DNA of 64,000 nucleotides from Shewanella sp. NFH-SH190041 (GTDB taxonomy: Bacteria > Pseudomonadota > Gammaproteobacteria > Enterobacterales > Shewanellaceae). The notes beneath the pieces were generated by a model. The model ran no database searches. It saw nothing but the letters and a program-made list of their open reading frames with translations, and had not been told where the DNA came from. Within the stretch, counting starts at the first letter, position 1. Every line of letters begins with the position of its first letter. The translations under genes and the position numbers were made by a program. Below, one piece after another: positions 27,309 through 37,300 of this stretch. Location: contig NZ_AP026070.1 in assembly GCF_024363255.1 (NCBI RefSeq), positions 62,001 through 126,000 on the forward strand, in the 5' to 3' direction.

Positions 27309-27439
27309 TTGTAACGGCTACGCAATCTGAGCGTAAATCGGCCAAACAATCTGTCAACATTATCGATTCTTAATCTTAGCTTCACCCATCCTTCAGGGCC
27401 GCTGGCTTATCATACAGTTATAATTCGGAGGATCAGATT

Positions 27440-27820
27440 ATGAGCAAGAAGATTTCTGCGGCATTTTTGCTAGCCAGTTTGTTTGCTGGTAGCGCAATGG
27501 CCGCCTATAACGGCCCAGCAACAGTTGCCCCTGTAACCGATGCCCAGAGCGCTCAACAAGCCAAAGACGGTGCTAAGGCACAGTTAACCGGTAAAATCGT
27601 TAAAAGTCTTGGTGACGAAAAATATGTATTCCAAGACGGAACCGGTGAAATCACCGTTGATATTGATAATGATCTGCTGACCAATATCAATTTTGATGAG
27701 AACACTCCTGTGGTTCTGATTGGTGAAGTCGATAACGACTGGAACAGCCAGGAAGTCGAAGTAGATACCATCAGCCTGGTGCCAACCAATGCGGTTCAGA
27801 CACCCCAAGCCAAGAAATAA
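27440..27820 (+). CDS. YgiW-like periplasmic OB-fold (BOF family) protein
   Basis: A 126-residue secreted protein. The signal peptide (KKISAAFLLASLFAGSAMAA) is followed by an OB-fold of the bacterial BOF type with TGKIVKSLGDEKYVFQDGTGEI and the end PVVLIGEVDNDWNSQEVEV. Family members such as YgiW are periplasmic and are induced by stress or linked to adjacent QseBC-type systems. Here a two-component system lies 0.8 kb downstream, which repeats the ygiW-ygiX-ygiY arrangement of enterobacteria with one extra gene between. A strong GGAGGA site precedes the ATG. Confidence 0.88.
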   Translation: MSKKISAAFLLASLFAGSAMAAYNGPATVAPVTDAQSAQQAKDGAKAQLTGKIVKSLGDEKYVFQDGTGEITVDIDNDLLTNINFDENTPVVLIGEVDNDWNSQEVEVDTISLVPTNAVQTPQAKK

Positions 27821-27850
27821 TCAGCACTTATTCTTTCGGCTGTGACCTAT

Positions 27851-27872
27851 TGCCTGACTTTTTAGTCGGGCA
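27851..27872 (+). terminator. Stem-loop after the YgiW-like gene
   Basis: TGCCTGAC (27851-27858) pairs with GTCGGGCA (27865-27872) with one G-T pair, 31 bases after the stop. Only short T-runs follow, so it is probably a weak terminator. Confidence 0.5.
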
Positions 27873-28002
27873 TTTGCGTTTTACAGCCTATTTGCTGTAT
27901 CCGGATGAATATATTTGAGAAGCGTCCGGTTTCCTTTGTGTTAGATTAACTAAGCTATCCACCGTGCGAAGCTTGCTATAGCGTATTGATTTTGGAGGAA
28001 AC

Positions 28003-28527
28003 GTGGCGCGTTTGTTATTAGGTTTATTGCTGATTTCCGGAGTGGCTCATGCAGCAACTCCCCGTCTGTGGCAAGTCTTGTCCCAGACGCAGCATGTCGC
28101 GCCTATTGCTGTGATGAAAGATATCGAGCAGCGTTTTCCCGGTATTATTTCTGAATTCAACGCAGAGCTTGAAGACGGTGTGCTTATTTATGAGCTTGCC
28201 ATAATCAATCCCAAGGATCACAACATCACCGAACTCGAAGTCCGGGGACGGGACGGCGTGTTATTGCGTCACAATACCGAGAAGCTAGAAGCCGATGATG
28301 CTAATGAACTCCAAGCAGCATTAAAGATTCTTCAGCATAAACAATCATTTTCAGAGTTAGTGACCCAAGCGATGCAGCAGCATCAGTCATTTCTGGCTGA
28401 AGCTCAACTGGATCGTGACCTCGGGATCAATTACCTTGAATTGAAATTGCTCAGTGCTGACGGTAATCAAAAGCTGGCCTTTGATATTGATCAGCAAAAA
28501 CCCCTGCCGTTGCTGACCTGGGATTAA
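28003..28527 (+). CDS. Periplasmic protein with a PepSY-like domain
   Basis: A 174-residue protein with an N-terminal signal peptide (LLLGLLLISGVAHAA). The region IEQRFPGIISEFNAELEDG...LIYELAIIN...ITELEVRGRDG matches the PepSY pattern, a small beta-alpha domain often found near two-component sensors. The start is GTG 28003 with TTGGAGGAAAC upstream. It lies 64 bases before a response regulator, so it may modulate or report to the sensor kinase; that link is inferred from position only. Confidence 0.78.
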   Translation: MARLLLGLLLISGVAHAATPRLWQVLSQTQHVAPIAVMKDIEQRFPGIISEFNAELEDGVLIYELAIINPKDHNITELEVRGRDGVLLRHNTEKLEADDANELQAALKILQHKQSFSELVTQAMQQHQSFLAEAQLDRDLGINYLELKLLSADGNQKLAFDIDQQKPLPLLTWD

Positions 28528-28591
28528 TCTTTTCCATCCTGACCCAGCCCGATCGCCATCATTGCCACGATGTCGGGCATAAGGAGACATA

Positions 28592-29269
28592 ATGAAAATA
28601 CTGCTGGTGGAAGATGACGCCACAACCATTGACTACATTGTCAAAGGTTTCTCTGAGCAGGGATATAATATTGAAACTGCCAGTGATGGTCATCAGGGGC
28701 TACTACTGGCAACCAGTGGGCACTATGATCTGATGATTCTGGATCGAATGTTGCCACAGCTGGACGGATTAAAGGTGTTGGCTGCCCTTCGGGCAACCGG
28801 CAATCAAACTCCGGTTTTGATCCTGTCAGCCTTGAGTCATGTTGATGAGCGGGTGAAAGGCCTGCGCGCTGGTGGCGATGACTATATGACTAAGCCGTTT
28901 GCCTTCTCTGAACTGTTGGTTCGGGCGGAAAAATTAATGCAGCGTGGCCAATCCCAGCCGGTGCAGACCAATCTTAAGGTCGGCCCGTTGGAAATGGAAC
29001 TGCTGACCCGCAATGTGACCTTAGATGGTCATGAACTGAATCTGCAGCCCAAAGAATTCCAACTGCTGAAATATTTGATGGAACATGCCAACCAGGTGAT
29101 CAGCCGAACCTTATTGTTTGAAGCTGTATGGGATTATCATTTCGATCCTCGCACCAATGTGATTGATGTGCATATCGCCAAACTCAGACGCAAGTTTGAA
29201 GAGTTGGGACATGGTGAGCTGATTGAAACTGTAAGGGGGGCTGGTTATCGCCTCCGTCAGCGGCATTAA
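28592..29269 (+). CDS. OmpR-family response regulator
   Basis: A 225-residue regulator. The receiver domain has acidic residues EDD at 7-9, the acceptor Asp in LMILDRMLPQLDG and the conserved Lys in YMTKPFAF. The winged-helix domain contains LQPKEFQLLKYLMEHANQVISR and VDVHIAKLRRKF-type recognition segments, ending TVRGAGYRLR. AAGGAGA precedes the ATG. The partner kinase follows directly with overlapping codons. Targets are unknown; the upstream YgiW-like and PepSY genes are candidates. Confidence 0.93.
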   Translation: MKILLVEDDATTIDYIVKGFSEQGYNIETASDGHQGLLLATSGHYDLMILDRMLPQLDGLKVLAALRATGNQTPVLILSALSHVDERVKGLRAGGDDYMTKPFAFSELLVRAEKLMQRGQSQPVQTNLKVGPLEMELLTRNVTLDGHELNLQPKEFQLLKYLMEHANQVISRTLLFEAVWDYHFDPRTNVIDVHIAKLRRKFEELGHGELIETVRGAGYRLRQRH

Positions 29270-30584
29270 GCCATTTCAGAGCAGCGCCTGGCGGATCGCC
29301 ATTCTTTTTACCACTTTGGTGACCCTGATTATTTGTGCGCTGCTTTACTCCATGTACCGCCAGTTGGTGATTGAGCAGCAGCACCAGGTGGATATTCATC
29401 TGGCGTCTGAGCGGATCCGTTTTCAACAGCTGGCGCTGACGTTAGGTCGGCCAACCTTTGCGGCCCAGGTTCGCACCGCTGATCCTAAAACGATGCTGGT
29501 TGTGTGGCAGCATGATGATAGGGTTGAAGGGGCACTGAGTTTTATGCCGCCGGATATGCCATTTCTGCCCGACACCCGGGACTTTCCTATTTTGACCGGT
29601 GGCCCGGAGAAGCTACATATCTTCACCGGTGGACTGGTGCAGACGCGTTATGGGCCTGTGCTCTTAGCTAGTCGCACGGATCAGCTGGCCACTTTGATCG
29701 ATAAATTTATCAGTGCAGCAGCAACGGCTGTGATGGTCACGATTTTGCTGACCTTAGCCATTGGGTATCTGTTTTCTAAAGGCTTATTGCGGCGAGTGGT
29801 GCAATATAACCGCCTCAGTGAGCAAATAGAGAAAGGTTATTATGATACCCGGTTGCCGATCAGTCGGCAGCAGGATGAGTTTGACCTGTTGGCGATGCAG
29901 TTTAACCGGGTGCTGGATACGCTGCAGAATAACCTGAATGCGGTACGTGGGGTCACGGACAATATTGCCCATGATCTGCGCACGCCTCTAAGTCATATCC
30001 GTATCGGCATTGAACAGCTCGCATTAAAGCCTGCTGATGAAGTACCGGAAAGCTGCGCGATTTTGATTGAAGAGCTGGATCACTGTTTGGCGACTTTCAA
30101 TGCCATGCTGTCCTTAACCCGATTAGAAGAGGGGCAGCATAAGTTGGAACTGGGGCCTGTCAGTTTGATTGGCCTGTGTCAGGATCTGGAAGAAATGGCG
30201 GAAGTAGTTGCTGAGATGAATGACCAGCAACTCACGCTGACTACTGGAGAAGAGTGCGTCATTACCGGGGATAAACACCTGCTATTTATGGCGCTGTTTA
30301 ATCTGGTGGACAATGCCATTAAGTATTCCGGTGACGGCGCTAAAATCGACATTATCCAGCGAGGCCGCCAAATTCAGATCCGGGACAATGGCCCGGGGAT
30401 TGCCGATGAGGATAAGGAAAGGGTATTTGACCGCCTGGTACGGTTGGACCCTAGCCGCCATCATGCCGGTACTGGACTTGGTCTATCCATGGTAAAAGCG
30501 ATATTATCCCGCCATGAGGCCCGGATTGAGTTAAATGACAATCACCCCGGGTTGATTGTGACCATAACTTTCCGGACCGAATAG
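29265..30584 (+). CDS. Sensor histidine kinase, probably starting at an ATT codon
   Basis: An inner-membrane kinase partner of the preceding regulator. From the proposed start it has 439 residues: membrane helix about 9-30, periplasmic domain about 31-155, second helix about 158-180, HAMP, HisKA with the phosphorylated His in NIAHDLRTPLSHI, and HATPase motifs NLVDNAIKYS, DNGPGI and GTGLGLSM. No ATG or GTG start exists upstream of the first helix: the frame opens after TAA 29232-29234. TTG 29316 would cut the first helix in half. ATT 29265 (reading KPFQSSAWRIAIL next), overlapping the regulator's TAA as ATTAA, gives a normal N-terminus with a basic flank. The exact start is therefore uncertain. 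Confidence 0.85.
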   Translation: MKPFQSSAWRIAILFTTLVTLIICALLYSMYRQLVIEQQHQVDIHLASERIRFQQLALTLGRPTFAAQVRTADPKTMLVVWQHDDRVEGALSFMPPDMPFLPDTRDFPILTGGPEKLHIFTGGLVQTRYGPVLLASRTDQLATLIDKFISAAATAVMVTILLTLAIGYLFSKGLLRRVVQYNRLSEQIEKGYYDTRLPISRQQDEFDLLAMQFNRVLDTLQNNLNAVRGVTDNIAHDLRTPLSHIRIGIEQLALKPADEVPESCAILIEELDHCLATFNAMLSLTRLEEGQHKLELGPVSLIGLCQDLEEMAEVVAEMNDQQLTLTTGEECVITGDKHLLFMALFNLVDNAIKYSGDGAKIDIIQRGRQIQIRDNGPGIADEDKERVFDRLVRLDPSRHHAGTGLGLSMVKAILSRHEARIELNDNHPGLIVTITFRTE

Positions 30585-30585
30585 C

Positions 30586-31263
30586 TTGTATAACATCATT
30601 CATAATGAGGCCGACTTTCTGGTGATCAGTAAGTCGGCCTATGTGCATTTCCATAGTCAAGATGGCCAGGCCGGCGTTGCCGCGCAGCTGGAAATTGATC
30701 TTGGCATTAAACTCTTTCCGGTTCACCGGCTCGATACCTTAACGTCCGGCTTGCTGGTGTTTGCTAAAACGCCTGATGTCGCGCGGCAGTTTACCGAGCT
30801 GTTCAGTGCTCATCGGGTGCAGAAATATTATTTGGCGCTGGCTGCGGGCAAGCCCAAAAAGAAGCAAGGCTGGGTGATTGGTGATATGGCCAAAGCTCGC
30901 CGCAGTCAGTACAAGTTGCTGCGTAGTCGAGATAATCCGGCTATTACGCAATTTTTCTCCCAATCCGTTGCCCCTGGTCTGCGGGCTTATTTGTTGAAAC
31001 CGCTGAGCGGAAAAACCCATCAGTTGCGGGTGGCACTGGCCAGTCTTGGTACACCAATCCTTGGGGATACGCTCTATGGCGGCGTTGCGGCAGAGCGTGG
31101 ATACTTGCATGCTTGGCAGCTGACGTTCTGTTATGGTGGGCGGGATTATCATTTCCGCGCGGATCCTGATTCTGGCACTGAATTCCTCAGCGATAGCTTC
31201 ATAGCCCAACTTAAGTTGTGGCAGGATGTGGCTAACTTAGCGTGGCCGAAAAAACCTGCCTGA
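30586..31263 (+). CDS. RluA-family pseudouridine synthase
   Basis: A 225-residue RNA pseudouridine synthase. VHRLDTLTSGLLVFAK contains the catalytic Asp of the RluA group, and KPLSGKTHQLRVALASLG with LGDTLYGG are the later motifs. It lacks an S4 domain. The substrate RNA is not evident; it may belong to the small uncharacterised TIGR01621-type group. The likely start is TTG 30586, directly after the kinase stop, so it may be cotranscribed with the two-component genes. Confidence 0.88.
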   Translation: MYNIIHNEADFLVISKSAYVHFHSQDGQAGVAAQLEIDLGIKLFPVHRLDTLTSGLLVFAKTPDVARQFTELFSAHRVQKYYLALAAGKPKKKQGWVIGDMAKARRSQYKLLRSRDNPAITQFFSQSVAPGLRAYLLKPLSGKTHQLRVALASLGTPILGDTLYGGVAAERGYLHAWQLTFCYGGRDYHFRADPDSGTEFLSDSFIAQLKLWQDVANLAWPKKPA

Positions 31264-31310
31264 TATTGGCAACATCATTATCTATTCGTAAATATGGATG
31301 AGCCAATATC
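31262..31310. terminator. Inverted repeat between convergent genes
   Basis: GATATTGGC (31262-31270) pairs with GCCAATATC (31302-31310) across 31 bases, in the gap between the convergent pseudouridine synthase and moeB genes. It could act on both strands. There is no strong T-run. Confidence 0.4.
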
Positions 31311-31326
31311 TATTACTAACAAAAGG

Positions 31327-32097
31327 TTAGGCTGGCGTGCCACACACACGACAATGGGGTTGCCGTGGCAGTTTCATTTCTCGAAACTCCATGGTCATGG
31401 CATCAACCATCAATAGGCGACCGGTGAGTGGTTGCCCTATGCCGGTTAGTACCTTGATAGTTTCTGTTGCTTGTATGCAACCAATCAGGCCCACGACTGG
31501 CGCCAAAATCCCTGATTCAACACAGCTGAGTTGCTGTTCACCAAATAGGGCGCTAAAGCAGTGATAACAAGGGGTATTGTCCTGATAGTCATAGACGCTA
31601 ACGGTGCCTTCCATACGGATGGCAGCCCCAGAAACCAGTGGGATTTTATGATTAAAACAGGCTTGGTTAAGCTGTTCGCGCACCATCACATTATCAGTAC
31701 AATCTAGCACGAGGTGATGCTGGCTGACTAAGGTATCAATCTCGGCATCATCCAGTACGGCATTGATAGTGTCGATATTGATATGGGGATTGAGTGTGCT
31801 AAGGCTTTCTTTGGCCGAAGCCACCTTTGCCTGACCGATGTTGGCATCTTGGTGCAATACCTGACGTTGCAGGTTGGACAGCTCGACAGTATCAAAATCC
31901 ACTAATGTCAGATGGCCTACGCCAGCAACGGTAAGATATTGGCTAGCGGTACAGCCCAACCCGCCGGCCCCAATGATTAGCACGCGAGCCTGTTTTAATT
32001 TTTCTTGGCCATCGATATCCATGGCTTTGATGGAGATTTGCCGGCTATATCTGAGCATTTCGCTGTCAGACAGCAGCTCAACGGGATGATCACTCAT
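31327..32097 (-). CDS. moeB: Molybdopterin-synthase adenylyltransferase
   Basis: A 256-residue E1-like enzyme that adenylates the C-terminal glycine of MoaD. The nucleotide-binding GAGGLGCTASQYL, VDFDTVELSNLQRQ with the conserved Arg, LDCTDN, the zinc cysteines (CYHC and CRVC pairs) and CVESGILAPVVG are all present. Downstream of moeA on the minus strand with 42 bases between, including a CGGCCAC/GTGGCCG hairpin. AGGA precedes the ATG. Confidence 0.94.
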   Translation of the reverse strand: MSDHPVELLSDSEMLRYSRQISIKAMDIDGQEKLKQARVLIIGAGGLGCTASQYLTVAGVGHLTLVDFDTVELSNLQRQVLHQDANIGQAKVASAKESLSTLNPHINIDTINAVLDDAEIDTLVSQHHLVLDCTDNVMVREQLNQACFNHKIPLVSGAAIRMEGTVSVYDYQDNTPCYHCFSALFGEQQLSCVESGILAPVVGLIGCIQATETIKVLTGIGQPLTGRLLMVDAMTMEFREMKLPRQPHCRVCGTPA

Positions 32098-32139
32098 GGG
32101 GTTTTCCTGAAAGCGGCCACCATCGCGTGGCCGACAAGA

Positions 32140-33384
32140 TTAACTTAAGATGCCGTGAAACGGCTCAACATCGACCAAGCTGCCAGCCGGGGTATCCCCT
32201 TGCATTTGTGGCAGAATAATAAAGCAGTTTGCCAGTGACATTGAGGTCAGCATACCTGAACCTTGGCTGCCCGTGGTGGTCACTTCCAGTTCCCCTGCTT
32301 CATTACGGCTGAGAATACCGCGTTGATACTCCACCCGGCCAGGATGTTTATAGATGGCTTTGGCCAGAGGGACCGACAGTCTGAGTGGCGGCCGCTGTGG
32401 CAGGCCGCGCATTTTATTGAGTAGCGGTGTGACGATTTTATAGAAGGTCACCATGGAGGAAACGGGGTTGCCGGGCAGTCCACAGAAAACAGCCTTGCCC
32501 AAACGGCCAAATGCAAAAGGTTTACCTGGTTTGATGGCCATGCGCCAGAAGGTAATCTCCCCTTCTTCGCTCAAAATCTGTTTGGTGAAATCCGCATCTC
32601 CAACAGAGACACCGCCGGATGTTAGGACTAAATCAGCTTGGCTGGCGGCTTTTTGAAAGGCGGCGCGGATAGCTTCTGGATCATCTTGAATAACGCCTAA
32701 ATCCACCCAGTCGACGCCTGCTTGTTGTAGCATGCCGAGAATCGAATAGCGGTTAGAGTCATAAATTTGTCCTGGCGCTAACTCACTGCCTACCGGTCTA
32801 AGTTCATCTCCGGTGGAGAAAAATGCCACGGTCAATTGCCGGTATACCCGTACTTGATTGACGCCGATGGTAGCCAGTACGCCCATTTCTGCTGCACCAA
32901 TCTGAGTGCCGGTTTTTAACACCGGGGCGCCAGCGCGCATCTCCTCGCCACGTGCGCGGATATTCTCTCCTGTGTCGTGGGTAGGCTCAATGGTAATCAT
33001 TTCACCATCAGCCTGGGTTTTTTCTTGCATCTGTACCGTGTCATAGCAATCCGGAACCGGCGCACCAGTCATAATCCGTACACAGCTACCAGGCTGATAA
33101 TCTCCACTAAAGGCATGGCCGGCAAACGAATAACCGATAAGTTTCAGCGCACTGTGTTGGGTCAGATCAGCTAGGCGAAATGCATAACCATCCATTGCTG
33201 AATTATTAAAGGGGGGCAAATCCAAGGTAGCGGCCAGATCTTCGGCCAATACCCGGCCCAAGCTGTGGGACAGTTGAATAACTTCAGTATCCTGAACGGT
33301 TCTGACCTGATCAAGCAACTGGGAAATAGCCTGATCCGGGTGCATTAACCCCGGTTGGCAACATGGATCTTGCTTGGCTTGCAT
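32140..33384 (-). CDS. moeA: Molybdopterin molybdenumtransferase
   Basis: A 414-residue enzyme that inserts molybdate into adenylated molybdopterin. PPFNNSAMDGYAFR, RIMTGAPVPDCYDTV, GDELRPVG, LTSGGVSVGDADF and FCGLPGNPVSS are the standard MoeA segments in order. ATG 33384 is chosen over 33399 since GGGAG lies seven bases before it. The moeA-moeB pair is separate from the moa-mod operon but completes the same pathway. Confidence 0.95.
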   Translation of the reverse strand: MQAKQDPCCQPGLMHPDQAISQLLDQVRTVQDTEVIQLSHSLGRVLAEDLAATLDLPPFNNSAMDGYAFRLADLTQHSALKLIGYSFAGHAFSGDYQPGSCVRIMTGAPVPDCYDTVQMQEKTQADGEMITIEPTHDTGENIRARGEEMRAGAPVLKTGTQIGAAEMGVLATIGVNQVRVYRQLTVAFFSTGDELRPVGSELAPGQIYDSNRYSILGMLQQAGVDWVDLGVIQDDPEAIRAAFQKAASQADLVLTSGGVSVGDADFTKQILSEEGEITFWRMAIKPGKPFAFGRLGKAVFCGLPGNPVSSMVTFYKIVTPLLNKMRGLPQRPPLRLSVPLAKAIYKHPGRVEYQRGILSRNEAGELEVTTTGSQGSGMLTSMSLANCFIILPQMQGDTPAGSLVDVEPFHGILS

Positions 33385-33738
33385 CTGAACTCCCTGCATA
33401 ACGTTGGGTGCTGCACCGGCAGCGGAATTGTTGGCTATTATGCCACGGCTGCAACTGATGCTGATATGGTTCCGGTGTGACAGCTGTGCAAAAAACGCTC
33501 GGCCAACCTCGCTTTTCTTGGTGATAACAGCTTCAACTATAGTGGATTGTTAATGATATGGCTGGCCGGTGGCTGTTCGGGGGATTGATGGCCGGTGGCC
33601 CTGTATAAGTGGTGAGCTTTTTTGTGGTAAATGATGGATAAGTGAAAGTTTTTTATGTTTAATTTCATTGCTTTTACTCAGGGCATTTTCAACAATGAGG
33701 AGGTTGATTTTTTGCATCATTTATCAAGAGGAACGGAT
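33385..33738. other. Divergent spacer between moeA and ferritin
   Basis: About 350 bases that must contain both promoters. An in-frame upstream extension of ferritin from ATG 33655 is open but is rejected as coding because the ferritin family starts at 33739. I see no convincing Fur box or other operator. Confidence 0.4.
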
Positions 33739-34263
33739 ATGTTGGCTCAGGCTATGATTGATAAGCTCAATGAACAGATCAATATGGAGTTTTTCTCCTC
33801 CAACCTGTATCTGCAGATGAGTGCCTGGTGTGAGGATAAAGGTTTTGAAGGGGCGGCGAAGTTTATGCGCGCTCATGCTGCTGAAGAAATGGAGCATATG
33901 CATCGCTTATTTACTTATGTCAGTGAAACCGGTGGCATGCCGCTGATTGGTGCGATTGAAGCTCCTCAGGCTGAGTTTCCGTCTTTATTAGCCTTGTTTG
34001 AACATACTCTTGAACATGAGCAGATGATCACCCGGGCAATTAATGGCTTGGCTCATGTGGCTTTTACTACCCAAGATTATTCAACATTCAACTTTCTGCA
34101 GTGGTATGTGGCTGAGCAGCATGAGGAAGAAAAGCTGTTTAAATCTATTGTCGATAAAATTCGCTTGGTGGGTGAAGATGGCAAGGCGTTATTCTTTATT
34201 GATAAAGATCTGGAAGCCATGGCCAGTCGTGAAAGCAGCAGTATTATGAATGAAGCGGTATAG
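33739..34263 (+). CDS. ftnA: Bacterial non-haem ferritin
   Basis: A 174-residue iron-storage ferritin forming a 24-subunit shell. The ferroxidase-centre pattern is visible: [25 protein letters not shown], and later HTLEHEQ and [10 protein letters not shown], matching the Glu and His ligands of FtnA. The start at 33739 ([13 protein letters not shown]) has AAGAGGAACGG upstream and fits the family. The gene next to it, moeA, is divergent, as in Shewanella genomes from memory. A strong terminator follows. Confidence 0.94.
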   Translation: MLAQAMIDKLNEQINMEFFSSNLYLQMSAWCEDKGFEGAAKFMRAHAAEEMEHMHRLFTYVSETGGMPLIGAIEAPQAEFPSLLALFEHTLEHEQMITRAINGLAHVAFTTQDYSTFNFLQWYVAEQHEEEKLFKSIVDKIRLVGEDGKALFFIDKDLEAMASRESSSIMNEAV

Positions 34264-34280
34264 GTATCGCGACTCATAAC

Positions 34281-34306
34281 AAAAAGCAGCCGACAGGCTG
34301 CTTTTT
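34281..34306 (+). terminator. Bidirectional terminator after ferritin
   Basis: AAAAAGCAGCC (34281-34291) pairs with GGCTGCTTTTT (34296-34306), with a four-base loop and more T residues. It lies between convergent genes and can serve both. Confidence 0.85.
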
Positions 34307-34344
34307 TGTCTCTATTTTTTGGCGCTGCGTACGTTTGTTTGTAC

Positions 34345-37300
34345 TTAAATCTCACTCGTGTCTGGAGTGCGTTCAGTTTTCTTCGCTGAGGTGACATCGG
34401 TAACCGATGTTGGTGTGACTAACCGCTGCTCCAGTTGCTGTTGACTGGTTAGCAATTGGGTAAATTGAGTAAAGGCTAATGGTTTAGCGATCAAATATCC
34501 TTGGGCAAAGTTACAGCCCAGAGCCTTTAAAAAGTCCCACTGATCCCGGGTTTCAATCCCTTCCGCTACCAGTTGCATTTCTAAACTACGCCCCATATTA
34601 ATAATGGCTTTGATCAGATTGGCATCTGCATGGGTGGTAAAAATATTTTCCATAAAACTGCGATCAATTTTGATCACTGAAATAGGGAATTTTTTCAGGT
34701 AACTGAGTGATGAGTAACCGGTACCAAAATCATCTAAGTAAATATCACAGCCCAGATCGGCGATGGCATTAAGCTGCGCCTGACACAAACTGGTATCACT
34801 CATCAGCATGCTTTCGGTGATTTCGATATGGATTTGCTGTGGCTCCACTTTATAGTGCTGTAATGCTTTTGCTAAAAGATCTGGGAAGCTATTGTTTTGT
34901 GTTGATTTACATTGTCGGCTGGACACATTGATAGCCAGTCTGATCGACAGCCCTTGATGTTGCCAGTGGGATAGATCCGCCAAGGCCTGATTTAATACCC
35001 ATAAGCCAATATCCTCAATTAATCCGGTTTCTTCTGCTATCGGAATAAATTGATCCGGACCAATCATTCCCCGCTCTGGATCTTGCCAACGGATCAAGGC
35101 TTCAGCAGAGTGAATTTTGCCAGTTTGCATATCTACTATCGGTTGATAGTGCAAACAGAATTCTTCCTGTGTCACCGCACGACGTAACCGCTGCTCCAGC
35201 TCAATACGGGCAACCAAAGATTTATTCATGCCTGGGGTGAAGCGTTTAAAAGTATTACGGCCTTGTTCTTTTGCCTGGTACATGGCGGTTTCGGTGTTCC
35301 GGCTGAGGGATTCCACATCAATACCATGCTCTGGATAAATACCAATGCCTTGGCTGGCAGAGATCAGTAACTGTTTGTCATCTCCGACAGTGAAGGGCGT
35401 ACAGAGGGCTTGTTGAATTTTTCTTGCCAGCTGTTCAGCTTCTTGCTGTTGTTGCAGGAAAGGGATGATCAACATAAATTCATCCCCGCCAGTACGGGCC
35501 AGAAAATGATCTTTAGTGATTAAAGATGATAGGCGTTTACCGACGGCGGTAAGCAAGCTGTCTCCCAAGCTATGGCCACTAACATCATTGATATATTTAA
35601 AGCCGTCGAGATCAATCATAATTAATCCCAATTCGCGGCCTTTGTGCTGGGCCATCAAAATTTCTTGTTCTAGCCGTTTATTGAAAAATTGACGGTTAGG
35701 CAGCCCGGTCAAACTGTCAAAGTTTGCTTGATACCAGATATCCTGCTCATATTGTTTGCGTTTGGAAATGTCAGTAAAGAGACCGATATGCTGCTTGATA
35801 GCGCCTTTACTATCCCGCACTAATGTCAGCGCTAAATGCTCGGGATAAATTTCGCCATTTTTGCGTTTATTCCAAATTTCGCCGTCCCAACTGCCGGTTT
35901 GTAATAGCTGATCCCATATGGCAGTGAAGAAATGGTTACCGTGGCGGCGGGAGTTGAGGATGCGAGGGTTTTGTCCCAGTACTTCTTCTTGGCTATAGCC
36001 CGTAATCCGGGTAAAGGCGGGGTTTACCAGTTCAATTTCATTCTCGGCATTGGTAACCACGATACCCTCTGCTGAGTAATCGAATACCACTGCAGCTTGT
36101 CGTAGCGCCTTATCGGCTTTTTGGCGTTCAGAAAGCATGCGATTAATGGCTTCGGCAATCTGGTTGATCTCATCATTGTTATCTGGGCTGATAGTCAACT
36201 TCAGATCAGGATCCCGCCCCATACTTTGCATCTCATTGGCCATGGTGCGGATACTGATCATCAAACCGCGGATAATGATCATGCCAAACCAAGAGCAAAA
36301 CAGTAACAATGTGACGGTACCGACCAGATAGGCAACACAGTTCAATACCGCATGGTGCTGCTGGCGGTTGCTTAGCTGGGCGATATTATCGGTGATGGTA
36401 TTGCTGATCTCATTGAACCCAAGGATGCGCTCGCTGGACAGCATCCACCAGGTTTCAGCGCGGATAGGGATTGCGGGTTGCTGCAGGATTTCCAAGGCAT
36501 GGGCAATTCGGTCAATCGGGATCATTAACAGCCGGTCGATTTGGCTGGCATCTAGCTTCTGTTTGCGCAGTGTGGGAATTTGCTCCATATGGTGCTGATA
36601 CTGCTGAAGCGTGGTCTCAATGGTCGCAATGGCATGCCGTTGCTTATCTGTTAATCCCTGATTGCTATTGATGCGTTGTAGCAGGGTTTTAAGTGACTGC
36701 TGATGCAGGTAAAAATCTTGTTTGTAATAGTCTTGCCCTTGTAGCAGATAGTTTTTGAAGTCATGAATTAAACCGCCGTAGCCGAGGTGGTAGGCGATCT
36801 GATATGCCAGTGAGCTGATGGTCAGTTGTTCTTGCAGTTGTCGTCTAATCGCTATCACTTGGCGGTTAGCGGCATCATTTTGTTGCTCTGAAAAAAGTTG
36901 CTGATGTGGTGTGATGGTTGATTGTTCAGCGTGATTATAGGCGTGCTGTTGTTCAGAAATTGCGGCATTGATGCTCTGATATTGGCTGAGATCTATATTC
37001 GGGGAAACCAATATACGGTTGACGATAGCCCGTTCTTGTCCTGCCGCTTCTTGAATCGTCAGTACCTGAAGTAGATCGCTGTAGGCCTGATTTTGCGGAA
37101 TATTATCCGTCAAAGTTTGGAGTTTCCGGATAAGGAGCATCAAGTTGTGCACATATTCCGTATAAAAATTCAGATCGCTTTTCGGTGTGAGAGCGGTGAC
37201 CTGTGCCCTGACCTGGGCTAATTGTTGCTCTACATTCAGCAATTGTGGCACACAGGTTTTAAAAGCTGGGTTAGTGATCTGGCCGTTTGGGGAAATGCCT

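Noticed and set aside
32114-32133. CGGCCAC/GTGGCCG hairpin also seen at 63746 as a possible dispersed repeat
   Set aside because: Only the seven or eight stem bases are shared, flanks differ, and only two copies occur, so it may be chance.
33655-33738. 28-residue N-terminal extension of ferritin
   Set aside because: The family begins at MLAQAMIDK, and a good ribosome site lies directly before 33739.
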